Source: Thermococcus sp.
Lineage (GTDB): Archaea; Methanobacteriota_B; Thermococci; Thermococcales; Thermococcaceae
Reading direction: 5' to 3'
Assembly (NCBI RefSeq): GCF_026991495.1
Contig: NZ_JALXBJ010000086.1
Location: forward strand, 1-35,213
DNA: 35,213 bases
Made by a program: the position numbers and the translations under genes. Below the pieces are notes generated by a model. That model had not been told where the DNA came from. It ran no database searches and worked only from the letters and a program-made list of their open reading frames with translations. Positions 1 to 7,722 of this stretch are shown one piece after another. Each line of letters begins with the position of its first letter. Position 1 is the first letter of the stretch.

Positions 1-552
1 AGGGAGGAGGTTGAGAAAGAACTGGAGAGAATAGCATTCGCAATAGAGGAGCCGAACCCGATGAACCTCGCGATAGCGATCCCCATCTACTTCGCCGCAA
101 AGGCCGCCCGCAGGGACGGCGTCAGGATCCTCCTGAGCGGGCAGGGGGCCGACGAGCTGTTCGGAGGTTACGCGAAGTACGTCGAGAGGCCAGAGCTCAT
201 GGAGCGCGATCTCCTGGAGATCGGGGAGAGAAACCTCGCAAGGGACGATAAGGTCATCATGGCAAACGGCATTGAGGGCAGGTTCCCGTTCCTCGCCCTC
301 CCCCTTGTCCAAGCAGCCCTCAGAACACCGCTCGACCTCAAAATACGCAACGGGGAGAGAAAGTACGTACTCAGGAGGGCCGCCTTGAGGATGGGGCTGC
401 CAAAGGGGCTGGCCGAGAGGCCAAAGAAGGCGGCCCAGTACGGAAGCGGTGCGCAGAGGATACTTGAAAAGATTGCCAAGGGGAAGGGAACCACATTGAG
501 GGGCCTTGCAGAGTCCCTCTTTGCCGAGGTTTTCAGTAGGAGCTCGGCGTGA
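1..552 (+). CDS. Asparagine synthase-like protein, C-terminal part (5' end outside window)
   Basis: The reading frame is open from the first base, so the start lies upstream of the window. The visible 183 residues match the C-terminal ATP-pyrophosphatase domain of class B asparagine synthetases, which adenylate the aspartate side chain. The signature SGQGADELFGGY is near visible residue 46, followed by the typical NGIEGRFPFL segment and a basic C-terminal region. The glutaminase domain cannot be assessed because it would lie upstream. The 3' end overlaps the convergent helical-repeat gene by 20 bp. Family assignment is firm; whether the substrate is aspartate or another acid is not shown. Confidence 0.9.
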   Translation, partial: REEVEKELERIAFAIEEPNPMNLAIAIPIYFAAKAARRDGVRILLSGQGADELFGGYAKYVERPELMERDLLEIGERNLARDDKVIMANGIEGRFPFLALPLVQAALRTPLDLKIRNGERKYVLRRAALRMGLPKGLAERPKKAAQYGSGAQRILEKIAKGKGTTLRGLAESLFAEVFSRSSA

Positions 553-1717
553 TTCCCTCGGCCTCATGGAGAAGCCTAACCGTCTCCTCAAGCTCAGGAA
601 CCCTGGAGAGATAGGCCTCGGCCAGCTCCACAGCCCTGGCCGGGTTTCCCCGCTCTATGTAGTACTCCATGTCACCGACGAGCGACAGGACGGCCGCACT
701 CCTGCCTTCGGCGGCATGAACCTTGAGCACAGCCGCGCGCATCACGGCCCTCTTTTCGAGGTTCTCAGAGATGTTTAAGGCCTCGCGGTAGACCTTGAAG
801 GAGTCCCTGGCCTTTCCAACGGCGAATAGGGACATGGCAAGCTCAAGAAGCTTCCTTGATACACCAGCGATATCGTTCATCTTCTGGTGGGTTCCAACGA
901 CCTGGTAGAGGATCCTAACGTTGTTGAGACCTATCAGCTTGGCCCGTTTGGAGTTGCCGGCGAGGAGGTAGGCGTACTGAGCCTTCAGGAGGTAGGAGGT
1001 GGTACCGTCCAGGTCACCCTCGGAGTAGGAGAGCTTGCTCGCCCTCTCGTAGTTCCTCGCAGCTGTCTCCATCATCTCAGTGAAGTGCGTGCCGTAGCCG
1101 AAGAGCTCAAGGACGTAGAATGAGAGCTTGTAGAAGGCATCCCCAGCACCGGCGCTGTCGTCAGACGCAACCTTCTCCTCGGTTATCTTACCGAAGGTCG
1201 TCACGATGGCATCGGCTATGCGCTTGACGCTCTCCCCATCGTTCAGAATCTTGTAGTAGCGGAAGGCATCTTCGTAGGCCATTATGGCTTTTTCCAGCTC
1301 TCCGCTCTCCTCGTAGCCCTTGGCGAGGTCTTCGTACATCTCGGCGAAGTACTTGGCGTATTTCTTGAGGTTCGCCTCATCCCCCAAGGAAGCGAAGACC
1401 GATAACGCCCGGGAGCAGAAGTCGTTGAGCCTTCTGACGTCTATTTCAAAGCCTCCGAGCTCCTGGTCTATGAGCTTTATGTAGAGGGAGGCGCTCTTTA
1501 GGAGGGGCTTCCTGGCGGTTTCGGGTTTCTTTAACCTATCAAGGAAGAAGTAACCGAGGTAGAAGTAGAGCCTGGCGGCGTCTTCAAGCTTTCTCTCATC
1601 CTCGTACTTCTTCGCGGCGCGGAGAATGAGCTTAAGACCCTCTTTAAGCTCGCCCTCCTCCACTTTTTTAAAACCGAGCTGCTCAAGATCCTCCGGGGAC
1701 GCTATCTCCGGGAGCAT
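533..1717 (-). CDS. TPR-like helical repeat protein, function unknown
   Basis: The 394-residue protein is almost wholly alpha-helical, with repeated A..Y...G...-type helix pairs (for example EESGELEKAIMAYEDAFRYY) spaced as in tetratricopeptide or SNAP-like repeats. No catalytic motif, signal peptide or membrane segment is seen. The start chosen is the ATG at 1717 (MLPEIASPED); a TTG at 1723 is better spaced from the GGGGTGAG site and is possible. A TATA-like box at 1771-1780 lies in the gap after sua5. It is probably a protein-protein interaction scaffold; the partner is unknown. Confidence 0.8.
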   Translation of the reverse strand: MLPEIASPEDLEQLGFKKVEEGELKEGLKLILRAAKKYEDERKLEDAARLYFYLGYFFLDRLKKPETARKPLLKSASLYIKLIDQELGGFEIDVRRLNDFCSRALSVFASLGDEANLKKYAKYFAEMYEDLAKGYEESGELEKAIMAYEDAFRYYKILNDGESVKRIADAIVTTFGKITEEKVASDDSAGAGDAFYKLSFYVLELFGYGTHFTEMMETAARNYERASKLSYSEGDLDGTTSYLLKAQYAYLLAGNSKRAKLIGLNNVRILYQVVGTHQKMNDIAGVSRKLLELAMSLFAVGKARDSFKVYREALNISENLEKRAVMRAAVLKVHAAEGRSAAVLSLVGDMEYYIERGNPARAVELAEAYLSRVPELEETVRLLHEAEGITPSSY

Positions 1718-1770
1718 CGCCAATCTTCTCACCCCGATGATTTTAAACCTTGATAAGAGTACTCCCGAAC

Positions 1771-1780
1771 CATATTTAAG
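1771..1780 (-). promoter_or_regulatory. TATA box for the helical-repeat gene
   Basis: Minus strand reads CTTAAATATG, 54 bp before the chosen ATG and just past the sua5 stop codon. A second AT-rich stretch (1741-1747) lies closer to the start, so the choice is uncertain. Confidence 0.4.
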
Positions 1781-1790
1781 TTTATCCAAA

Positions 1791-2813
1791 CTAAGCCTTC
1801 AGCACGGTGTAGCCTGAGGCCTTTCTGAGGCGGTTCATAACGGCCATTCCAAGTCCCTTCTCCTCAACGCCCTCGACAACGATGACGTCAACGCCGCGCC
1901 TGTCCAGCTCCCTCAAGCCCCTGAAAACGTTCCTGGCCACCTCTTCGATTGACGAGCCAAGGTAGAAGAAGGCATCGGCCCGGTGCCGCTCCATTGCCAT
2001 TACACCTACCATCAGTCCCTTCTTCTTGAGTTCATCCACGAGTTCATCGATCCTCGCGGTTACCTTTTCCCTGTCACCCTCAACCAGGATCACCCGGGCT
2101 CTGGGCGAATAGTGCCTGTACTTCATCCCCGGTGACTTGGCAACGTCCGCAAGCTGCCCCCTAACAGCAGGGTGAACTTCGACGGGCCCAACTACCCTCT
2201 CAACCTCCTCCAGGGGCAGGCCCCCCGGTCTCAGGAGAACTGGTCTCTCACCGGTTAGATCTAAGACCGTTGACTCGACGCCGATTGGCGTTGGGCCGCC
2301 GTCCACTATGCAATCTATCCTGCCGTAGAAGTCCTCCACAACGTGGCCTGCATCCGTGGGGCTCGGCCTACCACTTATGTTCGCCGATGGGGCCGCCACC
2401 GGTCTTTCGGCAAGCTCAATGAGCCGGAGGGCAACGGGATGGGCGGGCATCCTCACGGCAACGGTGTCTAAGCCGCCCCTCGTCACCGCAGGCACCCTAT
2501 CCTCCGCCGGCAGGACGAGAGTCAGGGGGCCGGGCCAGAACCTCCTCGCCAAGGTGAGTGCGGTCTCCGGAACCAGCCTTGCCAGCTTCCCCAGCCACTC
2601 CATGTCCGCTATGTGAACTATCAGCGGGTTGTCCGCTGGTCTTCCCTTGACCTCAAAGATCCTCCTAACGGCCCCCGCGTTCAGGGCATCGGCGCCGAGG
2701 CCGTAGACTGTCTCCGTGGGAAAAGCCACGAGCCTGCCCTCCCGCAGGAGTCTCGCGGCTACCATGAGCTTTCTCTCATCAACGCCTTTCCTCACGTTTA
2801 CTATCACCGTCAT
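1791..2813 (-). CDS. sua5: L-threonylcarbamoyladenylate synthase Sua5
   Basis: Sua5 makes threonylcarbamoyl-AMP from threonine, bicarbonate and ATP, the first step of t6A formation at position 37 of ANN-decoding tRNAs. The 340-residue protein has the YrdC domain first (VAFPTETVYGLGADAL near residue 30, SANISGRPSPT near 145), then the Sua5 linker (PGMKYRHYSPRA near 230) and a C-terminal Rossmann-like Sua5 domain, so it is the long form rather than the short YrdC/TsaC form. Its ATG overlaps the stop of the upstream SecB-like gene (ATGA), indicating co-transcription and translational coupling. Confidence 0.95.
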   Translation of the reverse strand: MTVIVNVRKGVDERKLMVAARLLREGRLVAFPTETVYGLGADALNAGAVRRIFEVKGRPADNPLIVHIADMEWLGKLARLVPETALTLARRFWPGPLTLVLPAEDRVPAVTRGGLDTVAVRMPAHPVALRLIELAERPVAAPSANISGRPSPTDAGHVVEDFYGRIDCIVDGGPTPIGVESTVLDLTGERPVLLRPGGLPLEEVERVVGPVEVHPAVRGQLADVAKSPGMKYRHYSPRARVILVEGDREKVTARIDELVDELKKKGLMVGVMAMERHRADAFFYLGSSIEEVARNVFRGLRELDRRGVDVIVVEGVEEKGLGMAVMNRLRKASGYTVLKA

Positions 2814-3241
2814 CCCGTCTCACCGGGCTTTATCCCAACCATCGGGAGGGGTATGTGATAGGGCAGCCTCATCTCCTTTGCTATGACGAAGAGCATTGGA
2901 CTGAGCTCGGCGGTTATGAAGTTCACGACCTCCGCAAAGACCTCAGGGGGAACCTTTCTCCCGGCATCCCAGGCATCGAGGATCCTGTCCACGTCCTCCT
3001 TCCTCTGAGGAAGGTACATAACGGCCCCCTCAAGCGTGCCCTCAGCTATATCCGGCCGGTAGTTCACCTCGTACTTAAAGAGAACCTCAACTCCCTGGGT
3101 CTTTCCGGCGGGGGTCTGGATCTCGCCCAGGCGCATGTCCCTCACCTTGGGAGTCAGATTGACCTCTATCCTTCCCCCCATCGGGGGAAGGCCCCTCTTC
3201 TCGAACTCAACCTTCGTCAGGTTTATACCTATCACCGGCAT
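2810..3241 (-). CDS. SecB-like fold protein (predicted)
   Basis: The protein is 143 residues from the start chosen here. It has alternating beta-strand segments (RIEVNLTPKVRDMRL, VLFKYEVNYRP) followed by a helix and a conserved-looking tail LPYHIPLPMVGI. This order, with a hydrophobic strand sheet, a helix NFITAELSPMLFVIAKE and a proline-rich end, resembles SecB-type export chaperones and the archaeal SecB-like proteins; that is a judgement by eye. The start at 3241 has GGTGGGAAGG just upstream and fits a TSS about 25 bp past the TATA at 3290-3300. An ATG at 3289 would give 159 residues but has no SD and sits on the TATA box. It forms an operon with sua5. Confidence 0.7.
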   Translation of the reverse strand: MPVIGINLTKVEFEKRGLPPMGGRIEVNLTPKVRDMRLGEIQTPAGKTQGVEVLFKYEVNYRPDIAEGTLEGAVMYLPQRKEDVDRILDAWDAGRKVPPEVFAEVVNFITAELSPMLFVIAKEMRLPYHIPLPMVGIKPGETG

Positions 3242-3289
3242 CCTTCCCACCAGGGAGAACTCCACGGCGTCTCTTAAAAAGTTAGGCAT

Positions 3290-3300
3290 GTTTTTAAAAG
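3290..3300. promoter_or_regulatory. Shared near-palindromic TATA element between divergent genes
   Basis: GTTTTTAAAAG reads as a TATA box on both strands. Rightward it predicts a TSS at about 3318-3322, on the start codon of the nucleotidyltransferase; leftward at about 3268-3272, about 28 bp before the ATG at 3241. No other AT-rich box lies between the two genes. Confidence 0.5.
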
Positions 3301-3319
3301 TCCTGGTCAATTCGAGATG

Positions 3320-4024
3320 ATGCCGCGGGAAAAAGTCGTTAGGGTATGGGACGAGAGGGAAGTGGTCTACTCCCCAAGGAGGTGGCGCTACCTCAGGGAG
3401 AAGCGAGAGAAGGCCCTAAAAATAATGGAACGCCTTTCCCAGTTCGAACCACAGCTCTACGGTAGCGTCGCCAGGGGGGACGTGAGAAGGGACAGCGACG
3501 TTGACGTTTTCATCCCGATAAGGGTTCCGAGCTACCTCATCGAGCTCGCCCTTGAGGGTCTCGTAAGGAGGAGAAGGATCGTTATGGCAACACCCTGGCA
3601 CCTCACAAAGGGCGTCGTAGAGATAGACGAGGAAACTACCGTTACTTTCCCCCTCATCGAGCCCACAGACAGGGAGCTTGAGTTCTACCGCTGGGGAGGG
3701 GCGATTGATTTAGTAGGGATCAGGAAGGGGGAGCGCGTTCCAGGGGTGAACAAAAAGCTCGTCCTCATAATCCCAACCGAGAGAGGGCACATCGAGAGGG
3801 AAGTCGTTGGAAGGGAGAGCGAGGTCGCGAGAACCCTTGGGGTGAGCGTTGACATAGTCAGGGAGCGCGTCCACGTGCTCACGAGGAGGGACAGAATCGG
3901 GAGAACGGGGATCTACCTAAACGAGGAAGTCCCGGACTGGATGACCTTTGAGGAGGCCCTCAAGGTCATAGCCGACCGCGACCCGAACGTGAGGAGGAAG
4001 GTTAGGGAGAGTGGTGGAGTCTAA
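3320..4024 (+). CDS. Predicted nucleotidyltransferase-domain protein
   Basis: The 234-residue protein carries a polymerase-beta-type nucleotidyltransferase core. The motif YGSVARGDVRRDSDVDVFI near residues 47-65 supplies the GS and the paired metal-binding aspartates (DSDVD). The C-terminal half (VVGRESEVARTLGV onward) looks like a helical, possibly nucleic-acid-binding region. An ATG at 3317 directly precedes the ATG at 3320. The TATA element 25 bp upstream suggests a leaderless message, in agreement with the weak SD. It is divergent from the SecB-like/sua5 operon. Substrate is unknown. Confidence 0.8.
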   Translation: MPREKVVRVWDEREVVYSPRRWRYLREKREKALKIMERLSQFEPQLYGSVARGDVRRDSDVDVFIPIRVPSYLIELALEGLVRRRRIVMATPWHLTKGVVEIDEETTVTFPLIEPTDRELEFYRWGGAIDLVGIRKGERVPGVNKKLVLIIPTERGHIEREVVGRESEVARTLGVSVDIVRERVHVLTRRDRIGRTGIYLNEEVPDWMTFEEALKVIADRDPNVRRKVRESGGV

Positions 4025-4124
4025 AATCTAAGATATGGCGAGCATATTTGCCTATTTAAAAATAGACAGAGAAGATAGAAAAGTTCAGGCTCCGGTTCCT
4101 TTGAGTGAATGCTAAAAACGGGAT

Positions 4125-5492
4125 TCAACCCTCACAGCACTTCTCCTTCATGCTCGCCGGCAAAATCTCCTTGAAGCCCGTGTACTTCCAGAGAACCCTC
4201 GGGATCTTTACGACGCCTTCCTCTGTCTGAAAGTTCTCAAGTATCGCAACTATCGCCCTCGAAGTCGCTATCGCGGTCGAGTTGAGCGTATGGACGAAGC
4301 GCGGCTTCTCATGGGTCTTGTCGCGGAAGCGTATGTTCAGGCGCCTCGCCTGCCACTCCGTACAGTTGCTCGCTGAAACTACCTCCCTGAACTTGCCCTG
4401 GCCGGCCATCCAGGCCTCGATGTCGTATTTTTTGGCAGCAACGTATCCTAAATCGCCCGTGCAGATGTTGACGACGCGGTAGGGTATCTCAAGGGCCTGG
4501 AAGAGCTCCTCTGCGTTCCGTATGATTTTCTCGTGCCATTCCCAGCTCTCCTCCGGTCTTGAATAGACGAACTGCTCGACCTTGTGGAACTGGTGGACGC
4601 GGAAGATTCCCTTCGTGTCTTTTCCAGCTGTTCCAGCTTCCTTCCTGAAGCACGGACTAATTCCGACGTAGAGGAGAGGTAAGTCCTTCCCATTGAGGAT
4701 CTCGTTGGCGTGCATTCCGGCTAACGGGTGCTCAGCCGTGGGGATCAGGTAGAGGTCCTCGCCCTCAACCTTGTAAATCACGTCCTCGAAGTCATCAAAG
4801 CTCGTGACGCCCTCCTCAACGAAGCGGTGCACCATGTAGGGAGGGATTACGGGAGTGAACCCCTTCTCGATGAGCCTGTCGAGGGCAAAGCGGAGTAACG
4901 CTAGGTCGAGTATGACCAGCTCGTTCATGAGGTAGTAGAAGCGCGACCCGCTCACCTTTGCGGCCCTCTCAAGGTCTGCCCCGCGGAGAAGCTCAAGCAT
5001 GTCCACGTGAAGCCTCGGCCTCCAGCTTAAAAGCTCGTACTCCATCTTCCCGAGGCTCTGCTCCTTAAAGCTTTCGAGGAAGCCCTCCCAGACCTTGGCT
5101 TTGCCCCAGAAGCGTATCGGGACGTTTTCGGTGTCGTCCTTCCCTATCGGGACGGTCTCGTGGGTTATGTTCGGTAGCCTCCAGAGGTAGTAATCGATCC
5201 TCTTCCTGAGTTCTTCGACTTCCCCCTCAAGGGCCTCGATCTGCCTCACTATCTCGTTGCTTTTAGCCAGGAGATCATCTATCGGCTTACCGGCCTTTTT
5301 GCGCTTTCCTATCTGGATCGCGAGCTGGTTGCGCTCCTTCCTGAGCTGATTTATCTTCCTCAGGTTCTGGCGCCACTTCTTATCGAGTTCGAGGATCTCG
5401 TCTATCCAGGGGAGCTTATCGGTTTCGCCGCGCTTGATGAGATCCTTCCTGACGACCTCTGGATTTTCGCGGATGAGCTTTATATCGAGCAT
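4125..5492 (-). CDS. serS: Seryl-tRNA synthetase
   Basis: SerRS charges tRNA-Ser with serine and also supplies Ser-tRNA-Sec where that exists. The 455-residue protein has the N-terminal coiled-coil tRNA-binding arm (residues about 30-110, rich in K, E and R) and then the class II catalytic core: motif 2 near FRKEAGTAGKDTKG and motif 3 near LNSTAIATSRAIVAILEN. It is the common SerRS type, not the rare methanogen type. The ATG at 5492 follows GGAGGTGGAGG; a GTG at 5501 would sit on the SD itself. It lies 50 bp downstream of moeA on the same strand. Confidence 0.97.
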   Translation of the reverse strand: MLDIKLIRENPEVVRKDLIKRGETDKLPWIDEILELDKKWRQNLRKINQLRKERNQLAIQIGKRKKAGKPIDDLLAKSNEIVRQIEALEGEVEELRKRIDYYLWRLPNITHETVPIGKDDTENVPIRFWGKAKVWEGFLESFKEQSLGKMEYELLSWRPRLHVDMLELLRGADLERAAKVSGSRFYYLMNELVILDLALLRFALDRLIEKGFTPVIPPYMVHRFVEEGVTSFDDFEDVIYKVEGEDLYLIPTAEHPLAGMHANEILNGKDLPLLYVGISPCFRKEAGTAGKDTKGIFRVHQFHKVEQFVYSRPEESWEWHEKIIRNAEELFQALEIPYRVVNICTGDLGYVAAKKYDIEAWMAGQGKFREVVSASNCTEWQARRLNIRFRDKTHEKPRFVHTLNSTAIATSRAIVAILENFQTEEGVVKIPRVLWKYTGFKEILPASMKEKCCEG

Positions 5493-5541
5493 CTCCTCCA
5501 CCTCCTAAGAGAGGGGAGAAGGGCCTAAAAAGGTTTTTGTA

Positions 5542-6744
5542 TCAGCCGAAGAAGGTGACCTCAACCTCCTCGCCGGCTTCCAGTATCTCAACGTTCTCGG
5601 GAACCTCTATGAAGCCGTCCGCATCAACGAAGCTCGTAACCGCCCCGCTTCCCTTGAGTATTGGTACGGCCCTCTCGCCGTCTATCCTCACGGGCAGAAA
5701 CTGCCTCCTCCCCTTGACGGAGAAGACCTTGTGAGCGAGCTTTTTTCTGGTTTTCCTGACCTCACTCTCCCTGCCGATTAGCCGTCTGAGGAGCGGTGCG
5801 ACGAGGAGGGTGAAGTTGGTGAGGCAGCTCGTTGGGTAGCCGGGAAGGCCGAATACAGGTTTTCCGTCTATCTCACCTATTATCGTAGGTTTGCCCGGCT
5901 GGATCGCTATGCCGTGGACGTAGAGCCTCCCCAAGCGCTCCACGATCGAACTCGTGAGGTCTCTCACACCTCCGCTCGCCCCCCCGCTTATGAGGACTAA
6001 GTCGCACTTCGATACCCCCTCAACTATCAGTCTCGCTAAGTTCTTGGCGTCGTCCCCTGAAACCCCGAGGAAGCAGGCCTCTGCGCCGAGCTCCCTGATC
6101 GCATCGGTGACAGCTCTCCCGTTTATGTCGTATATCTGTCCGGGCCCAAGTTCCCTCCCGGGCAGAACGATCTCGTTTCCAGTGCTTATTACAGCTACCT
6201 TCGGCCTTCTGAAGACCCTAACCCTCTCAATCCCGATGGCGGAGAGCAGGGCCGTTTCTTTAAACGTGAGCCTGGTGCCCTTTTTAAGCAGCATCTTCCC
6301 CCTTGAAATGTCTGTGCCAGCTTTCATAACGCCAAGGGATGGATAGGCTGGCTTATAGAGAACTATCTCGTCTCCCTCGCGTTCTACATTCTCGAACTGT
6401 ACAACCGCGTCAGTCCCCTCCGGTAGCGGGGCGCCGGTGGATATGTAGACTGCCGACCCCTTCCCAACCGGGGCAGGGTAAACCTCGCCCGCGTGAACCT
6501 CACCAACGACGTGGAGCCGAACGGGTCGGGCCTCACTTGCCATGAAGGTGTCCTCGGCGCGGAGGGCGTAGCCGTCCACCGTGGCCCTGTCGAAGGGCGG
6601 AACATCGATTGGAGAGACAACGTCCTCGGCCAAAACTCTGCCGAGGGCCTCATCCAGGGCGACTTCCTCAACGGAGGGGGTTAGGTTAAAGGATTCTACA
6701 ACCTTAAGGGCTTCTTCAAGAGGGACAACGTTCAGGAAAGCCAT
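5542..6744 (-). CDS. moeA: Molybdopterin molybdenumtransferase MoeA
   Basis: MoeA inserts molybdate or tungstate into adenylylated molybdopterin. In Thermococcales the metal is usually tungsten, used by aldehyde:ferredoxin oxidoreductases. The 400-residue protein has the N-terminal MoeA domains (VSPIDVPPFDRATVDGYALR near residue 50), the MPT-binding domain with VISTGNEIV and LISGGASGGVRD, a GLPGYPTSCL loop, and the C-terminal domain ending in EEVEVTFFG. The ATG at 6744 follows GGTGGTG. A TATA box lies at 6774-6781 between this gene and tRNA-Arg. Confidence 0.95.
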   Translation of the reverse strand: MAFLNVVPLEEALKVVESFNLTPSVEEVALDEALGRVLAEDVVSPIDVPPFDRATVDGYALRAEDTFMASEARPVRLHVVGEVHAGEVYPAPVGKGSAVYISTGAPLPEGTDAVVQFENVEREGDEIVLYKPAYPSLGVMKAGTDISRGKMLLKKGTRLTFKETALLSAIGIERVRVFRRPKVAVISTGNEIVLPGRELGPGQIYDINGRAVTDAIRELGAEACFLGVSGDDAKNLARLIVEGVSKCDLVLISGGASGGVRDLTSSIVERLGRLYVHGIAIQPGKPTIIGEIDGKPVFGLPGYPTSCLTNFTLLVAPLLRRLIGRESEVRKTRKKLAHKVFSVKGRRQFLPVRIDGERAVPILKGSGAVTSFVDADGFIEVPENVEILEAGEEVEVTFFG

Positions 6745-6773
6745 AAGCACCACCAAGAAGGGTTGGGTGGGGG

Positions 6774-6781
6774 GTATAAAT
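6774..6781 (-). promoter_or_regulatory. TATA box for moeA
   Basis: Minus strand ATTTATAC, about 33 bp before the moeA ATG and only 7 bp after the encoded CCA end of the upstream tRNA-Arg(CCT). This gives moeA its own promoter. Confidence 0.5.
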
Positions 6782-6787
6782 GGCTTT

Positions 6788-6865
6788 TGGCGGACCGGCG
6801 GGGCTTCGAACCCCGGACCTGCGGCTTAGGAGGCCGCCGCCCTATCCTGGCTAGGCTACCGGTCC
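6788..6865 (-). tRNA. tRNA-Arg (CCT)
   Basis: A full cloverleaf is seen: 7-bp acceptor stem GGACCGG/CCGGTCC, anticodon arm GCGGC-CTCCTAA-GCCGC giving anticodon CCT (reads AGG), and T-arm CCGGGGTTCGAAGCCCCG (G/C pairing of the stem). The 3' CCA is encoded (6788-6790). No intron. Its TATA at 6892-6901 is shared with the divergent Lrp gene. Confidence 0.95.
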
Positions 6866-6891
6866 ACGGCCCGCTACAACCTTCAGCGGAG

Positions 6892-6901
6892 GGTATTTAA
6901 A
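6892..6901. promoter_or_regulatory. TATA element shared by tRNA-Arg(CCT) and the Lrp-family gene
   Basis: GTATTTAAAG is near-palindromic. Its centre is about 31 bp from the tRNA 5' end on the minus strand and about 35 bp from the regulator ATG on the plus strand. It is the only TATA-like stretch in the intergenic region. Confidence 0.5.
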
Positions 6902-6931
6902 GTTTGCGGTAAAGTAGTGTGGGGGGTTGGG

Positions 6932-7390
6932 ATGGACGAACTGGACAGGAGGATACTCGAACTCCTTCAGGAGAACGCGAGAATGTCCTACAGGGAGATA
7001 GCGAAGGCAGTCGGGGTTGCGGTTGGCACGGTTTACAACAGGATAAAGAGGATGGAAGAGGAGGGGATCATAAAGGGTTTTTACGTGGGCATAGACTACG
7101 AGAGAGTCGGCTTTGGACTCACGGCCGTGGTCGGGATAAAAGCCCGGGGGAAGGACATAGTCCGGATCGAGGGGGAGATAGCCGAGAACCCGAGGGTCAT
7201 GCAGGTCTACGACGTCACCGGAGAGTACGACATAATCGTCGTCGCAAAGTTCAGGGACAGGGCCGACATGAACCGCTTTGTGAAGTGGCTTCTCTCGCTG
7301 GAGGGCGTGGAAAAAACCAACACGAGCGTTGTAATGGACATAGTTAAGGAGAAGCCCTCCATCAAACTCGGGATCAGCGAAGGATTATGA
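6932..7390 (+). CDS. Lrp/AsnC family transcriptional regulator
   Basis: The 152-residue protein has the standard two-domain layout. An N-terminal winged helix-turn-helix (MDELDRRILELLQENARM, then YREIAKAVGVAVGTVYNRIKRM) is followed by a C-terminal RAM ligand-binding domain (VVGIKARGKDIVRIEGEI to VVMDIVKEKPSIKLG). Such proteins form octamers that bind promoter DNA in response to small effectors, often amino acids. The ATG at 6932 is preferred over an upstream in-frame GTG because it keeps the canonical MDELD start. The 3' end overlaps the convergent gene at 7374 by 17 bp. The ligand is not evident. Confidence 0.93.
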   Translation: MDELDRRILELLQENARMSYREIAKAVGVAVGTVYNRIKRMEEEGIIKGFYVGIDYERVGFGLTAVVGIKARGKDIVRIEGEIAENPRVMQVYDVTGEYDIIVVAKFRDRADMNRFVKWLLSLEGVEKTNTSVVMDIVKEKPSIKLGISEGL

Positions 7391-7709
7391 AACTGCCCGA
7401 GGACTCCACGAAGCGCTGGGCGAAGTCCTCGACGCTCTCAGCGGGAAGCTCAACCCTGACCCCGTTGACGGTTCCCCTGAAAACGTACTTCCTCACGGAT
7501 ATCTCGGATATCGGGTCGAAGTTTGGATTGGAGGATATGGTCTCCTCAAGAACCCTGTCGAACTCCTCCTTGAAAACCCCGGCTATCTCACCTTCCATGT
7601 TTAGCTCCCTGCCGCACTCTTCCGCGGGGCAGTGGAAGGTAAAGGGCACGCCGGGCTCGGCATCGACCGGGATCGTCAGCCCCTCAACGTTGTAGACCAT
7701 GAACCTCAT
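7374..7709 (-). CDS. Conserved hypothetical protein, 111 residues
   Basis: I do not recognise the family. It is a small acidic mixed alpha/beta protein without signal peptide or membrane segment. A single CPAEEC pair near residue 28 could bind metal or form a disulfide. The ATG at 7709 follows GGAGAGAC and lies 13 bp after the gfcR-like stop, so the two genes form an operon. Its end overlaps the convergent Lrp gene. Confidence 0.7.
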   Translation of the reverse strand: MRFMVYNVEGLTIPVDAEPGVPFTFHCPAEECGRELNMEGEIAGVFKEEFDRVLEETISSNPNFDPISEISVRKYVFRGTVNGVRVELPAESVEDFAQRFVESSGSFIILR

Positions 7710-7722
7710 GGCTGTCTCTCCG

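Noticed and set aside
168..494. 108-codon frame opposite the asparagine synthase-like gene
   Set aside because: Antisense shadow of a well-supported coding region with unlikely composition.
3239..3310. Longer N-terminus for the SecB-like protein (start at 3310 or 3289)
   Set aside because: These starts lack an SD and lie on or upstream of the only TATA box; the start at 3241 fits both signals.
4025..4124. Possible small gene or terminator between the nucleotidyltransferase gene and serS
   Set aside because: Only a weak 6-bp palindrome (CTATTT/AAATAG near 4052-4065) is seen; no SD-led frame.
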